Below the pieces are notes generated by a model, which saw only the letters and a list, made by a program, of their open reading frames with translations, did no database searches and was not told the origin of the DNA. Shown in pieces: positions 26,394 to 36,002 of a stretch of 64,000 nt of DNA; position 1 is the first letter of the stretch; every line of letters starts with the position of its first letter. Origin of the DNA: Psychromarinibacter halotolerans (GTDB taxonomy: Bacteria; Pseudomonadota; Alphaproteobacteria; Rhodobacterales; Rhodobacteraceae); contig NZ_JARGYD010000008.1 of the NCBI RefSeq assembly GCF_029168315.1, positions 146,740 to 210,739 of the forward strand, given 5' to 3'. Both the position numbers and the translations under genes were made by a program.

Positions 26394-28247
26394 TCAGTCC
26401 GTCACGCCGCAGGCCGCCAGTTCCTCGGCGGTCAGGAACCCGCGCAATTCGCGCGCCATCGGTTCCAGCGCCGGGCCATAGCGCCGCCAGCGTTCCACCG
26501 CGCGGCGGTAGATCGGCTCGCGCACCTGACTGACCGAGGCGGTGTTCACCTGCCGCAGCGACGACTTGTAGTCCAGCACGTCCGGCGTCCAGTCCAGCCC
26601 GACGAAGTCCAGCACCTCGCGCATCTGGCCCTCGGGGTCGGCGGTCACGTCCTCGTAATGCCCCTCGCGCACGCGGTCAGGCAAGGCGCTGGCCCAGTGT
26701 GTCGCCGCCTTGTCGAACGACGCGTAGACCGACGCCAGATGCGCGAAATCGGTCGAGAACGGCTGGTTTCGGCCAAAGTGCTGCATGTAGTTCGACAGCA
26801 GGTTGTCCAGCGGATGCCGGCGCATCACCAGAAACTTGGCGCGCGGCAGCGCAAGGGCCAGCAGCCCGATATACTGATAGTTGGCGGGCATCTTGTCGGT
26901 GTGGAACTCGGACGTGATGCCTTCCTGATGCACCGATGCGGCGTAATCCTCGCCCAGCCGGCTGAAATCGTCGGCGGTGATCTCGGCGTCGGGCAGCTTT
27001 TCCTCAAGCGCGTCGCGCAGGCGACGGTTGCGGGCCAGTGACATCACGGCAGCCCGCAGTTCGCCGCCGGCCTGCACCTTCGGATGGCGCGAGAACATCT
27101 GATCCATCAGCGTCGTGCCCGACCGGGGCATGCCGCATATAAAGATCGGCGCGGTTTCCGACAGGCCGCCACCGGCGCAGCGGGTCATCAGGTCGGGAGA
27201 GCAGAATTCAAGGACCCGGTCGGCCCGCTCTGCCGCAGCGACCGGATCGAAGGGGTGGATTTCCTTGTTGATGTCGTTCGCCTTGCGGAAGTGGGCAAAG
27301 GCCGTGGCATAGTCGCCGAGGTCGTCGAACGCCTTGCCGGCGGCGAAATGCACCGTCGCCTTCTGTTCCGTGGTCAGCTTGTCTTCCTGCCGCAGCGCGC
27401 TGGCCAGCAGCGCCTGCTCGGGCGAGTCTGCGGTGGTCTTGCGCAGGTGGATCAGCCGCGACAGCGCCGCCAGCGGCATCACCGGGCCGCGCGCCACCTT
27501 CAGCAGAACCTCGGCGGCCTCTTCCATCTTGCCAGACGACGCCAGCGCGTTGCCAAGGTGCAGCGCCGCCTCGGGGGCGTTCGGCGCCAGTTCCAACGCG
27601 CGGCGGGCGTGGTGCTCGGCGCTTTCGTAGCGTTCGCGCCGCAGCAGCGCCCCCGCCAGCGAGATATGCGCCCCGACCGCTTGCGGGTTGATCGCAAGCG
27701 CGCGGAACAGCACGTCAATCGCCTTGTCGTACTGGTGCGTCCGCATGAAGGCGGTGGCGAGGTTGGTGTGCGCGTCGATCAGCGAGCTGTCCAAAGCGAT
27801 GGCGCGTTCAAGATGGCGGATCGCAGGCTGAAACTTTTCCTGAAGCACCAGCGCGGCTCCAAGGTTCGACCGGGCGATGGCATAGTCCGGCGCCACCTCG
27901 ACGGCGGTCTCGAAATATTCGGTCGCCTTGTCCAGTTCGCCGTTCTCGGCAAGGTGGCTGGCAAGGTCGCACAGCTGCAGCGGATCCTCGGGCGCCATGG
28001 CAAGCGCCGCTTCCATGATGGCGCGCCCCTCGTCCTTGCGGCCCATCAGGATCAGGTTCATACCCTTGTAGTGTTGCAGCCGGATGTTGCCCGGATGCTC
28101 TTGCAACAGGTCGTCCAGCAGGACCATCGCCGCGTCGTGGCGGCCAGCGGCCTGATGCTGCTTGATCCGGCGGAAGGTCTCGTTGGCGCGCGCCTCCGGC
28201 GTCTCGGACGGCTGTTTCGCATCGGCCAGGTTGGAGAAATCGGTCAT
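26394..28247 (-). CDS. TPR-repeat sulfotransferase family protein
   Basis: 617 residues. The N-terminal half (about 25-340) is a run of tetratricopeptide repeats (for example AIRHLERAIALDSSLIDAHT and repeated A-x-x-L-P-x-N patterns). The C-terminal half is a sulfotransferase domain with the PAPS 5'-phosphosulfate loop PRSGTTLMDQM at about 375-385 and a basic 3'-phosphate region (LVMRRHPLDNLLSNYMQHFG). It would transfer sulfate from PAPS to an unknown acceptor, possibly a peptide or a surface glycan. Monocistronic; cysK lies upstream in the same orientation. Confidence 0.85.
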   Translation of the reverse strand: MTDFSNLADAKQPSETPEARANETFRRIKQHQAAGRHDAAMVLLDDLLQEHPGNIRLQHYKGMNLILMGRKDEGRAIMEAALAMAPEDPLQLCDLASHLAENGELDKATEYFETAVEVAPDYAIARSNLGAALVLQEKFQPAIRHLERAIALDSSLIDAHTNLATAFMRTHQYDKAIDVLFRALAINPQAVGAHISLAGALLRRERYESAEHHARRALELAPNAPEAALHLGNALASSGKMEEAAEVLLKVARGPVMPLAALSRLIHLRKTTADSPEQALLASALRQEDKLTTEQKATVHFAAGKAFDDLGDYATAFAHFRKANDINKEIHPFDPVAAAERADRVLEFCSPDLMTRCAGGGLSETAPIFICGMPRSGTTLMDQMFSRHPKVQAGGELRAAVMSLARNRRLRDALEEKLPDAEITADDFSRLGEDYAASVHQEGITSEFHTDKMPANYQYIGLLALALPRAKFLVMRRHPLDNLLSNYMQHFGRNQPFSTDFAHLASVYASFDKAATHWASALPDRVREGHYEDVTADPEGQMREVLDFVGLDWTPDVLDYKSSLRQVNTASVSQVREPIYRRAVERWRRYGPALEPMARELRGFLTAEELAACGVTD

Positions 28248-28353
28248 GCTGAACGGCGCCTTCAAGTCGGAATTACAGCCGTAACCGTACCCGCGCACCG
28301 GTCGGTGTCAATCGACCGGCGCGGGGCAATGACTTACCTGGCTCGGTGTCCCG

Positions 28354-29433
28354 TTACGGCATCTGGTAGCCGGGGGTCGAGCGCGAGATTTCCTGCTCTG
28401 CCTCGGACATTTCGGAGGGGATGTCTTCGAACAGCGGGGTCGAAAGATACCGCTCGCCCGTGTCCGGCAGCATGGCCAAGATGACCGAACCCGGCGCGGC
28501 ATCCTGTGCCACCTTCATCGCCACGGCGAAGGTCGACCCGCCGGACACGCCGGTCAGGATGCCTTCCTGCGCCGCCAGCTTGCGGGCCCACTCGATCCCT
28601 TCGGTCCCCGCGACCGGCAGAAGCTGGTCGTAGTTCCCGGCATCCAGCGTTTCCTGAAGAACCAGCGGAATGAAATCCGGGGTCCAGCCCTGAATCGGGT
28701 GCGGCTCGAACGCGCCGTGGCTGGCGGCGGGCTGGCCGCTGTCGGTGCGGTCCTGCGCGATGCCAGAGGCGACCAGCTGCGCATTCGCGGGTTCCGACAG
28801 GACGATCTTCGTCTCGGGCCGCTCGCGCCGCAGCACGCGGGACACGCCCGTCACCGTACCGCCGGTGCCGTAGCCGGTGACGAAGTAATCCAGCCGACGG
28901 CCTTCGAAGTCCGCGATGATCTCGCGGCCCGTGGTCGCCTCGTGGATGTCGGCGTTGGCCACGGTCTCGAACTGGCTGGCAAGGAACCAGCCGTTCGCTT
29001 CGGCCAGTTCGACCGCCTTGCGGTACATGCCAAAGCCCTTCTCGGCCTTGGGCGTCAGGATGACCTTCGCGCCCAGCATCCGCATCAGCCGCCGCCGTTC
29101 GACCGAAAAGCTTTCGGCCATCGTGATGACCAGCGGATAACCCTTCGCGGCACAGACCATCGCCAGCCCGATGCCGGTGTTGCCCGACGTCGCCTCGACC
29201 ACGGTCTGCCCGGGTTTCAGCGCGCCCGACGTTTCGGCGGCCTCGATGATGCCCAGCGCCAGCCGATCCTTCACCGACGCTGCGGGGTTGAAGAATTCGG
29301 CCTTCACGTACAGCTCGACCCCTTCCGGGGCGAGCGAGTTGATGCGTACGACGGGCGTGTTGCCGACGGTCTGGACAATGTCGTCGTAGACGCGGCCGCG
29401 GCCTTCGGTGGTAAAGCGGGTGGTTCCGGCCAT
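28354..29433 (-). CDS. cysK: Cysteine synthase (O-acetylserine sulfhydrylase)
   Basis: Makes cysteine from O-acetylserine and sulfide with PLP. 359 residues. PLP Lys55 is in NPAASVKDRLAL. The substrate loop is TSGNTGIG (82-89), and GTGGTVTGVSRVL holds the PLP phosphate. An insert of about 20 residues after the phosphate loop (AQDRTDSGQPAASHGAFEPH) is longer than in E. coli CysK. The C-terminal extension (EDIPSEMSEAEQEIS) would face a CysE partner. The alternative is CysM, but the CysK-type termini favour CysK. Confidence 0.92.
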   Translation of the reverse strand: MAGTTRFTTEGRGRVYDDIVQTVGNTPVVRINSLAPEGVELYVKAEFFNPAASVKDRLALGIIEAAETSGALKPGQTVVEATSGNTGIGLAMVCAAKGYPLVITMAESFSVERRRLMRMLGAKVILTPKAEKGFGMYRKAVELAEANGWFLASQFETVANADIHEATTGREIIADFEGRRLDYFVTGYGTGGTVTGVSRVLRRERPETKIVLSEPANAQLVASGIAQDRTDSGQPAASHGAFEPHPIQGWTPDFIPLVLQETLDAGNYDQLLPVAGTEGIEWARKLAAQEGILTGVSGGSTFAVAMKVAQDAAPGSVILAMLPDTGERYLSTPLFEDIPSEMSEAEQEISRSTPGYQMP

Positions 29434-29511
29434 GACGGGCCTCCTGTCAAAACGGGTGCATGACAGGTAACACCTCTGGCCGCCGGTTGGACCCTGCCGG
29501 AGAAAAGAGGT

Positions 29512-29946
29512 CTAGTTGTCCGCCCGGGGTGCGTTTCGCGGGCTGTCCTGTTCCTCGGGTCCGTTGTCGGCCAGAACAAGCGTCATCACGTTCTCGCCCT
29601 TGGTCAGAACAACCGCATCGGTGAACGGGTCGAAGGACACGAGGATTTCGCCGCTCAGAAGCGACTGGATCGCGCCTTCCTGCGCATTGATCGCCTCGCC
29701 CTCGCAGAACATCCGGGTCAGCGCCATGGGCCGCTCGATCAGCAGCTTGTCGTCCTCGAACCGACCGCTGCCCTGAAATCCGTTGCAGCCGGTGTTACCC
29801 ACGATCTCTCCGGCGACGGTGAAACCGATCTGCGCGTCGCCCGCGGCGGGAAGCCCGTTGACGGACTGGATGCGCCACTCGGCGGCGCCAGCGGGAAGCG
29901 CGATAGCGGCGAACAGGGCGGTCAGGCGTTTCAGGTTGCGTTTCAC
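29512..29946 (-). CDS. Secreted META-domain protein (HslJ-like)
   Basis: 144 residues with a signal peptide (1-21, ending PAGAA). The body carries the META-domain pattern: W-x-x-x-x-V-N-G-x-P, then GNTGCNGFQGSGRFEDDKL, a MALTRMFC loop, and a C-terminal strand LTKGENVMTLVLAD. Known members are heat-shock or outer-membrane-linked proteins of unclear function. It starts with GTG 29946 after AAGGGG. Separate from cysK. Confidence 0.75.
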   Translation of the reverse strand: MKRNLKRLTALFAAIALPAGAAEWRIQSVNGLPAAGDAQIGFTVAGEIVGNTGCNGFQGSGRFEDDKLLIERPMALTRMFCEGEAINAQEGAIQSLLSGEILVSFDPFTDAVVLTKGENVMTLVLADNGPEEQDSPRNAPRADN

Positions 29947-30074
29947 GGGCGGGCCCCTTCGGTCGATGGCATCAGGGCCGGCGCGACACCCGCGACCGGC
30001 CCTGACAGATATAGGCATCACCTTGTGCCGACGTTAGTGCCCCGGCGCACGTTCCGCCGCGTCGGCGACCCTTC

Positions 30075-30091
30075 GCGCGGTTTCCCGCGAA
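30075..30091 (-). terminator. GNRA-loop hairpin downstream of the Opp ATPase gene
   Basis: On the minus strand: TTCGCGG-GAAA-CCGCG(C)GAA, 9 nt after the stop of the last opp gene. No clear U-run, so it may be a stabiliser or a weak terminator. Confidence 0.45.
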
Positions 30092-30099
30092 CGTCGCGG

Positions 30100-31923
30100 T
30101 CAGGCCACCTGCGCCGAGGCGGCGGGAACCTGCGCCATGATCACTTCCAGCGGGTCATGCTCGGCCACGAAATGACCGGGCGCGACCTCTGTCAATTCGG
30201 GCACGTAATCCACCTGCCCCGCCGACAGACGGCTGGGCAGAAACCGCAGCGCCGCCCTTGGGTCCAACGGCGAGGGCAGTTCCCCCGGAAGCCGGATCCG
30301 TTCGCGTGTGCGTTCGACCTGCGGGTCGGGGATCGGCACCGCCGAGATCAGCGAGCGGGTATAGGGGTGCAGCGGCTGGCCGCAGATCGTCTCGCCGTCG
30401 CCCAGTTCGACGATCCGGCCAAGGTACAGCACCATGATCCGGTTCGAGATCGCGCGGACCACCGACAGGTCATGGCTGATGAACAGCATCGACATGCCGA
30501 ATTCGGCCTGCAACTCCTTCAGCAACTGCACGATCTGCGCCTGAATCGACACATCCAGCGCCGACACCGCCTCGTCACAGATGATAAGGCGGGGCTTGTT
30601 GATCATCGCCCGCGCGATGCCGACCCGCTGGTTCTGGCCGCCCGACAGTTCGTGCGGGTAGCGGTTGAACATCGTCCGGTCCAGCCCGACGCGGTCCATC
30701 ATCGCCAGCACCTCTTCCTTGCGCTCGCGCGATGTCAGGTCGGGGCGGAAGGTCTTCAACGGCTCGGCGATAGAGGCCGAGATCGTCATGCGCGGATCAA
30801 GCGAGGCCAGCGGATCCTGAAACACGATCTGCAAGTCCTTGCGGGCGTCCAGCATCTGTTTGCGGTCAAGGTCGGTCAGATCGGTGCCCAGCCACGCGAC
30901 GCGGCCATCGGTTGGCTCGATCAGGCGCAGCACGCCGCGCGCCAGCGTGGACTTGCCACAGCCGGATTCCCCGACGATGCCCAGCGTCTCGCCCTCGGCA
31001 AGGTCGAAGCTGACGCCGTTGACGGCCTTCAGCGGCACGGTGCGACCAAAGATGCCGCCCTCGACCCGGATCGGGAAATGCACCTTCATGTCGTCGACCG
31101 ACAGGATGGGTTTGCCCTCTTTCACGCCCGGCGCGTCCCCGGCGTCGATGCGGGGCATCGCGTCCAGCAGGCGGCGGGTGTAGTCGTGGGTCGGGTTCGC
31201 GAAGATGTCGCCCACGTCGCCCTCTTCCACGAAGGCGCCCGTGCGCATCACGTCGATCCGGTCGCACATCCGCGCCACCACGCCCATGTCGTGGGTGATC
31301 AGGGCGATGGCGGTGCCGTGGTCCTTCTGAAGCGCCGCGATCAAATCCAGCACCTCGGCCTGAACGGTCACGTCCAGCGCGGTGGTGGGTTCGTCCGCGA
31401 TCAGCAGCTTGGGGTCGCACAGCATCGCCTGCGCGATCATCACGCGTTGGCGCATCCCGCCCGACAGTTCGTGCGGGTACTGCTTCAACCGGCGCGCGGC
31501 CTCGGGGATGCGCACGCGGTCCAGCCAGTCAAGGCAGTGCCGCCGCGCCGCCGCGCCCGACATGCCCTTGTGAACCTTCAGAACCTCGGCCATCTGCTCG
31601 CCCACCCGCAGGTGCGGCGTCAGCGCGGTCAGCGGGTCTTGGAAGATCATGCCCACGTCGGCGCCACGCACCTTGTTCAGACGCGCGGGCGGGAGGTTCA
31701 GGATCTCGTTCCCTTCCAGCTTCACCGACCCGGTGGCGCGGCCGTTCGGCGGCAGCAGACCCATCGCGGCCATGAAGCTTTGCGATTTGCCCGATCCGCT
31801 TTCGCCGACGATACCAAGGCATTCGCCTGCCTCGATGTGGAAGGACACGCCCTTTACCGCCTCGACCACGCCATCGGGCGTGTCGAAGCTGACGGTCAGG
31901 TTTTCGACGTTCAGTACCGACAT
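30100..31923 (-). CDS. Oligopeptide ABC transporter, fused ATP-binding protein (OppD-OppF type)
   Basis: 607 residues containing two complete nucleotide-binding domains. Domain 1: Walker A GESGSGKS at about 41-48, signature LSGGMRQRV, Walker B LLIADEPTT. Domain 2: Walker A GESGCGKST at about 340-348, signature LSGGQNQRV, LIICDEAVSALD. It powers the OppBC permease. The usual C-terminal Cys-rich motif of OppD/F (CRF ... RCP) reads ALRFLPSRL here, so the iron-sulfur-like cysteines are absent. It starts 1 nt after the oppC stop. Confidence 0.92.
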   Translation of the reverse strand: MSVLNVENLTVSFDTPDGVVEAVKGVSFHIEAGECLGIVGESGSGKSQSFMAAMGLLPPNGRATGSVKLEGNEILNLPPARLNKVRGADVGMIFQDPLTALTPHLRVGEQMAEVLKVHKGMSGAAARRHCLDWLDRVRIPEAARRLKQYPHELSGGMRQRVMIAQAMLCDPKLLIADEPTTALDVTVQAEVLDLIAALQKDHGTAIALITHDMGVVARMCDRIDVMRTGAFVEEGDVGDIFANPTHDYTRRLLDAMPRIDAGDAPGVKEGKPILSVDDMKVHFPIRVEGGIFGRTVPLKAVNGVSFDLAEGETLGIVGESGCGKSTLARGVLRLIEPTDGRVAWLGTDLTDLDRKQMLDARKDLQIVFQDPLASLDPRMTISASIAEPLKTFRPDLTSRERKEEVLAMMDRVGLDRTMFNRYPHELSGGQNQRVGIARAMINKPRLIICDEAVSALDVSIQAQIVQLLKELQAEFGMSMLFISHDLSVVRAISNRIMVLYLGRIVELGDGETICGQPLHPYTRSLISAVPIPDPQVERTRERIRLPGELPSPLDPRAALRFLPSRLSAGQVDYVPELTEVAPGHFVAEHDPLEVIMAQVPAASAQVA

Positions 31924-31924
31924 A

Positions 31925-32854
31925 TCAGCGATCCTTCGGGTCGAGCGCGTCACGCAGGCCATCGCCGATGAAGAACATCGTGATGATGATGGTGACGTAG
32001 AAGAACAAGGGGAACAGAAGCTGCCACAGGGTGCCATAGGCCATCGTGCCCGCCCCTTCCGCGATCAGCCGCCCCAGCGAGGTCATCGGTTCCGAGATGC
32101 CAAGGCCAAGGAACGAGATGAACGACTCGGCAAGGATCATCTCGGGCACCAGCAGCGAGGCATAGACGATCACCACGCCCATCAGGTTCGGCAGGATGTG
32201 ACGGAAGATGATCTTGCCTTCGCTGACGCCACCGGCGCGGGCGGCCTCGATGAACTCGCGGGTCTTCAGGGTCAGCGTCTGTCCCCGGACGATGCGGCTC
32301 ATGGTCAGCCAGGACACGGCGCCCAGCGCGATGAACAGCGTGGTGAACGACCGGCCCGCGATGACAAGGATCAGGATCAGCACCAGCGTCAGCGGGATCG
32401 CCAGCAGGATGTCGACGAAGCGCATCATCACGCTGTCGAGGCGGCCGCCGTAGAACCCGGCGATCACACCATAGGCGGTACCCACCAGCAGCGCCATCGC
32501 GGCGCCGATCAGCCCCACCAGCAGCGACGTGCGCGTCGCCTGGATCACGCGGCTGTACAGGTCGCGGCCAAGATCATCGAGACCGAAGTAATGCCCCGTC
32601 TCGACCGAGGGCATCCCCTGCCCCCTGATGTCGCCCATGCGGTTCCAGTCGATTTCCTCGTTCGACCACTGCGCGACCAGCGGCCCGAAGATCACGAACA
32701 GAACGATCAGTCCCAGCACGAAGACGGACGCCATCGCCGCCTTGTTGCGCAGGAAGCGGTCCATCGCGTCGCGCCACAGCGACCGGCCCCGGACGGCAGT
32801 GAAATCGGTGATGTCGGCCGCAAGTTCCTCGGCCCGTTCGGATTTGCCAAACAC
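31925..32854 (-). CDS. oppC: Oligopeptide ABC transporter permease
   Basis: 309-residue inner-membrane permease with an N-terminal extension before helix 1 (about 40-60) and five further helices. The EAA loop is EAARAGGVSEGKIIFRHILPN. GLDDLGRDLYSRVIQATRTS precedes the core, as in OppC/DppC. I chose GTG 32854, preceded by GAGGAG at 6 nt; an upstream ATG is in frame but overlaps oppB and has no ribosome site. Gap to oppB is 10 nt. Confidence 0.9.
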   Translation of the reverse strand: MFGKSERAEELAADITDFTAVRGRSLWRDAMDRFLRNKAAMASVFVLGLIVLFVIFGPLVAQWSNEEIDWNRMGDIRGQGMPSVETGHYFGLDDLGRDLYSRVIQATRTSLLVGLIGAAMALLVGTAYGVIAGFYGGRLDSVMMRFVDILLAIPLTLVLILILVIAGRSFTTLFIALGAVSWLTMSRIVRGQTLTLKTREFIEAARAGGVSEGKIIFRHILPNLMGVVIVYASLLVPEMILAESFISFLGLGISEPMTSLGRLIAEGAGTMAYGTLWQLLFPLFFYVTIIITMFFIGDGLRDALDPKDR

Positions 32855-32864
32855 GCGCGTCTCC

Positions 32865-33788
32865 TCAGTACCGGATCTTGGGGTCGAACCACGCATAGGC
32901 GAGGTCGGTGGCAAGGTTCACCACGACGGTGAGGCCGCCGTACAGGATGGTGACCCCCAGAAGCACCGCGTAATCCCGCGTCAGCGCCGAACTGACATAG
33001 GATTGCCCCAGCCCCCCGGTCGAGAAATACAGGTCCACGAAGACCGAGCCGGTCAGCACGTAGACGAACACGGGGCCAAGGTAAGAAATCACCGGCAGAA
33101 GCGTGGGCTTCAGCGCGTGCCGCCAGATCACGGTGCGGGCGGGAAGGCCCTTGGCCCGGGCGGTGCGGATGAAGTTGGAGTTCAGGACCTCCAGCATCGA
33201 CGACCGGGTGATCCGGGCGATGTTGCCCATGTAGCTGGTCGACAGCGCGATGACGGGCATGATCAGGTATTCCCACTGACCGCCGTTCCAGCCGCCGCCG
33301 GGCAGCAGTCCCAGCCACAGGGTGAAGGTCAGGATCAGGATCGGACCCATGATGAAGTTCGGAAGCGCCTGCGCGGCGATGCCCAGCGACACGGCGAAAT
33401 AGTCGACCCAGCTGTTGTGGCGGATCGCGGCGGCGATACCCAGCGCGATGCCCACGACCGAGGCGACGACGAAGGCCAGCGACCCGTAGGTCAGCGAGAT
33501 CGGGAAGCCCTGCGCGATGATGTCGTTCACGTCGCGGTCCTTGAACCGGAACGACGGGCCGAAGTCGAAATGCAGGACGATGTTGGTCAGATAGTCCCAA
33601 AGCTGCTTCCACAGCGGCTGATCAAGGCCATAGCGCGCCTCGATGTTGGCCAGCACCTCCGGCGGCAAAGGCCGTTCCGACGTGAACGGACCGCCCGGCG
33701 CGGTGTGCATCAGGAAGAAGGACGCGACGACCAGCAGCAATAGCGTGGGGATCGCGATCAGGAGACGGCGGATGATATAGGCGGTCAT
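32865..33788 (-). CDS. oppB: Oligopeptide ABC transporter permease
   Basis: 307-residue permease with six helices. The start MTAYIIRRLLIAIPTLLLLV is a classic OppB N-terminus. The EAA loop is TARAKGLPARTVIWRHALKP, and the segment ending in FSTGGLGQSYVSSAL is typical. Forms the pore with OppC. Confidence 0.93.
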   Translation of the reverse strand: MTAYIIRRLLIAIPTLLLLVVASFFLMHTAPGGPFTSERPLPPEVLANIEARYGLDQPLWKQLWDYLTNIVLHFDFGPSFRFKDRDVNDIIAQGFPISLTYGSLAFVVASVVGIALGIAAAIRHNSWVDYFAVSLGIAAQALPNFIMGPILILTFTLWLGLLPGGGWNGGQWEYLIMPVIALSTSYMGNIARITRSSMLEVLNSNFIRTARAKGLPARTVIWRHALKPTLLPVISYLGPVFVYVLTGSVFVDLYFSTGGLGQSYVSSALTRDYAVLLGVTILYGGLTVVVNLATDLAYAWFDPKIRY

Positions 33789-33826
33789 GTGGGTTTTCGT
33801 GTCACCGGCGCTTGCGGAAAGACCCC

Positions 33827-33847
33827 GTCCCGGCCCTGCGCCGGGAC
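33827..33847 (-). promoter_or_regulatory. Hairpin between oppA and oppB
   Basis: GTCCCGG pairs with CCGGGAC around a short GC loop (8 bp including the inner C-G). Hairpins at this place stabilise binding-protein mRNA or reduce downstream expression, so that OppA exceeds the permease. The rest of the 167-nt gap has no gene. Confidence 0.5.
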
Positions 33848-33955
33848 CTTGGCGCGGATGGCCCGTCGGGCGGCATCGGCACGTGGTCCCCGGTCAGGCC
33901 CGGTACGGATAAGCCATGCGACGCCCACGCGGGCGCCGCATCTTGGATCGCGACG

Positions 33956-35584
33956 TTACTCGGCGATCTTGTACAGGTTCTTGGAGTACCAGTTCTGTTC
34001 GACGTTGTTCACCGGCCAGTTCCCCACGTCGCTGTCCATCATGTAGACGCCAGCATAGTGGTAGATCGGGATCACCGGCATTTCGGCGGCCAGGATCTGT
34101 TCGGCTTCGGTGTAAAGCGGCGTGGTGTCGTCCGCCGTCTTCGCGTCTTCCAGAAGGCCGTCGTACGTCTCGTTGGCGTACTTGCCGTCGTTGTAGCCCG
34201 ACGCGCTGTCGAGCAGGTCGAGGAAGGTGGATGCTTCGTTGTAGTCGCCGCACCATGCGCCACGGGCCAGTTCGAAGTTCTGGTTGCCCCGCTCTTCAAG
34301 GAACACCTTCCACTCCATGTTGGCCAGCGTCGCCTCGACGCCCAGCTTCTGCTTCCACATCTGGCTGAGGGCGACGGCCACTTTCTCGTGCGCTTCCGAG
34401 GTGTTGTAGATCATCTCGAAGGTCAGCGGATTGTCCGGGCCATAGCCAGCCTCGGCCAGCAGTTCCAGCGCCATGGCGTCACGGTCGGCCTGCGACATGC
34501 CGGCCATCTCGGTCGCCGGAGGCTCGAAGCCCGCAACGGCAGCCGGGGTGAACGTGTAGGCCTCGGGCTGACCGCCGGCCATGATGTTCTCGACGATGAT
34601 CTTGCGGTCCACGGCCAGCGCCAGCGCCTTGCGCACGTTCACGTCCTTGAAGGCCTCGGGGCCGCTGTCGGACAGGTTGAACGTGTAATAGTAGTTGCAC
34701 AGACGCGGGAAGCTGATCGCTTCTTCGGGGTATTCCTCGGACAGGCGCGGGAACTGACCAGCCGGGACTTCGGTGCGGTCAAGCTCGCCCGCCATGTAAC
34801 GGGTCAGCGCGACGTTCTCGTCGTTGATGACCAGCGCCACGACCCTGTCGATGATCGTGTTCTCGTTGTCCCAGTACATCTCGTTGCGCTCGCGCACGGA
34901 CCGTTCGTTCGGCAGGTGCTCGGTCAGCACATAGGCGCCGTTCGACACGATGTTCTCGGGCCGGGTCCAGTCGGCGCCGAATTCCTCGACGACGCTTTGC
35001 GGCGCCGGGAAGGTCGTCGCGTGCGTGGTCATGAACGGGAAGTACGGCAGCGGCGAGGTCAGGCGGACCTCAAGCGTGTGGTCGTCCACCGCGGTCACGC
35101 CCAGTTCTTCGGGGGCCATGTCGCCCGCAACGATCTCGGACGCGTTCTCAAGCGACATCAGTTCGATGAACCACTGGTAGGGCGAGGCAAGCGCCGGGTC
35201 GGCGGCACGGCGCCACGCAAAGACGAAATCGTTCGCGGTGACGGGATCGCCGTTCGACCACACCGCCTCGGGGCGCAGGGAGAACGTGTAGGTCAGCTTG
35301 TCGTCGCTGACTTCGTAGCCGGTGGCCACGCCGGGAACCAGTTCGCCATTCTCGTCCTGGTTCATCAGGCCTTCGAACAGGTCGCGCACGATTTCCGAGC
35401 CCGACACGTCTTCGACCACCTGCGGATCGACCGAGCTATGCTCGTCCAGAACGCGGTAGGTAAAGGTCTGGTCGGCGGCCAGCGGCTCGCCGGTTTCCGG
35501 ATGCGTGTCCTGCGCCAGCGCGGCGCCGGCCAGAATCGAAGTAGACAGCAGCGCCGAGAGCGTTGCCCGGGTAACGATCTTCAT
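33956..35584 (-). CDS. oppA: Periplasmic oligopeptide-binding protein
   Basis: 542-residue SBP_bac_5 protein with a Sec signal (1-24, ALA then QD). MppA/OppA features: FTYRVLDEHSSVDPQVVEDV, the VWSNGDPVTANDFVFAWRR peptide-site segment and RKALALAVDRKIIVEN. It binds peptides (or murein tripeptide) and delivers them to OppB/C. AAGGGGAG lies upstream. First gene of the opp operon. Confidence 0.93.
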   Translation of the reverse strand: MKIVTRATLSALLSTSILAGAALAQDTHPETGEPLAADQTFTYRVLDEHSSVDPQVVEDVSGSEIVRDLFEGLMNQDENGELVPGVATGYEVSDDKLTYTFSLRPEAVWSNGDPVTANDFVFAWRRAADPALASPYQWFIELMSLENASEIVAGDMAPEELGVTAVDDHTLEVRLTSPLPYFPFMTTHATTFPAPQSVVEEFGADWTRPENIVSNGAYVLTEHLPNERSVRERNEMYWDNENTIIDRVVALVINDENVALTRYMAGELDRTEVPAGQFPRLSEEYPEEAISFPRLCNYYYTFNLSDSGPEAFKDVNVRKALALAVDRKIIVENIMAGGQPEAYTFTPAAVAGFEPPATEMAGMSQADRDAMALELLAEAGYGPDNPLTFEMIYNTSEAHEKVAVALSQMWKQKLGVEATLANMEWKVFLEERGNQNFELARGAWCGDYNEASTFLDLLDSASGYNDGKYANETYDGLLEDAKTADDTTPLYTEAEQILAAEMPVIPIYHYAGVYMMDSDVGNWPVNNVEQNWYSKNLYKIAE

Positions 35585-36002
35585 GGAATTGGTCTCCCCT
35601 TGTTCGTGCCCGGTCCCTTGTTTCCGTCAGGGACCGCCGCACGGTTTTTGGATGGATCGATCTTAACGGAGTCGAACGCACCGGCAACCCGTGCCCAAGG
35701 GCGGACCACCCCCATCGGCGGCGTTCTGCAGGCGGCGGTGGCGGCCGCACGGTGCCGCAACGGAAGATCTGACGACAGGTCAATTATTAAGCAACTGCCT
35801 GAATTTACTCGCAATCCGCGAACACTCGCCGCCCGGCTGGAAACAACCATTCCGCGAATCGCGTTCGTTCAAAACGTCGCGTCATGACGCCGGGGACCTC
35901 GCGATAAATTGCCGTTCGGCGCCGCAAGACAGCGTGGCTGGCAATCCGCGCGGGGCCTGTTATCTGTCGCAAAAGCCCGCGAAAATCCCACCGGAGCCGC
36001 AC
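35585..36002. other. Divergent intergenic region between oppA and pdxY
   Basis: 418 nt without a supported gene. Near oppA, the arms CGGTCCCT (35611-35618) and AGGGACCG (35629-35636) form a perfect 8-bp hairpin in the oppA leader, upstream of its ribosome site. An AT-rich block at about 35785-35812 (GTCAATTATTAAGCAACTG) is the likely promoter zone for both directions. I could not fix -35/-10 boxes with confidence. Confidence 0.5.

Noticed and set aside
30226..30300. Frameshift removing the cysteines of the Opp ATPase
   Set aside because: An alternative frame gives some Cys but not the conserved spacing, and the given frame continues with normal family sequence (VPELTEVAPGHFVAEHDP).
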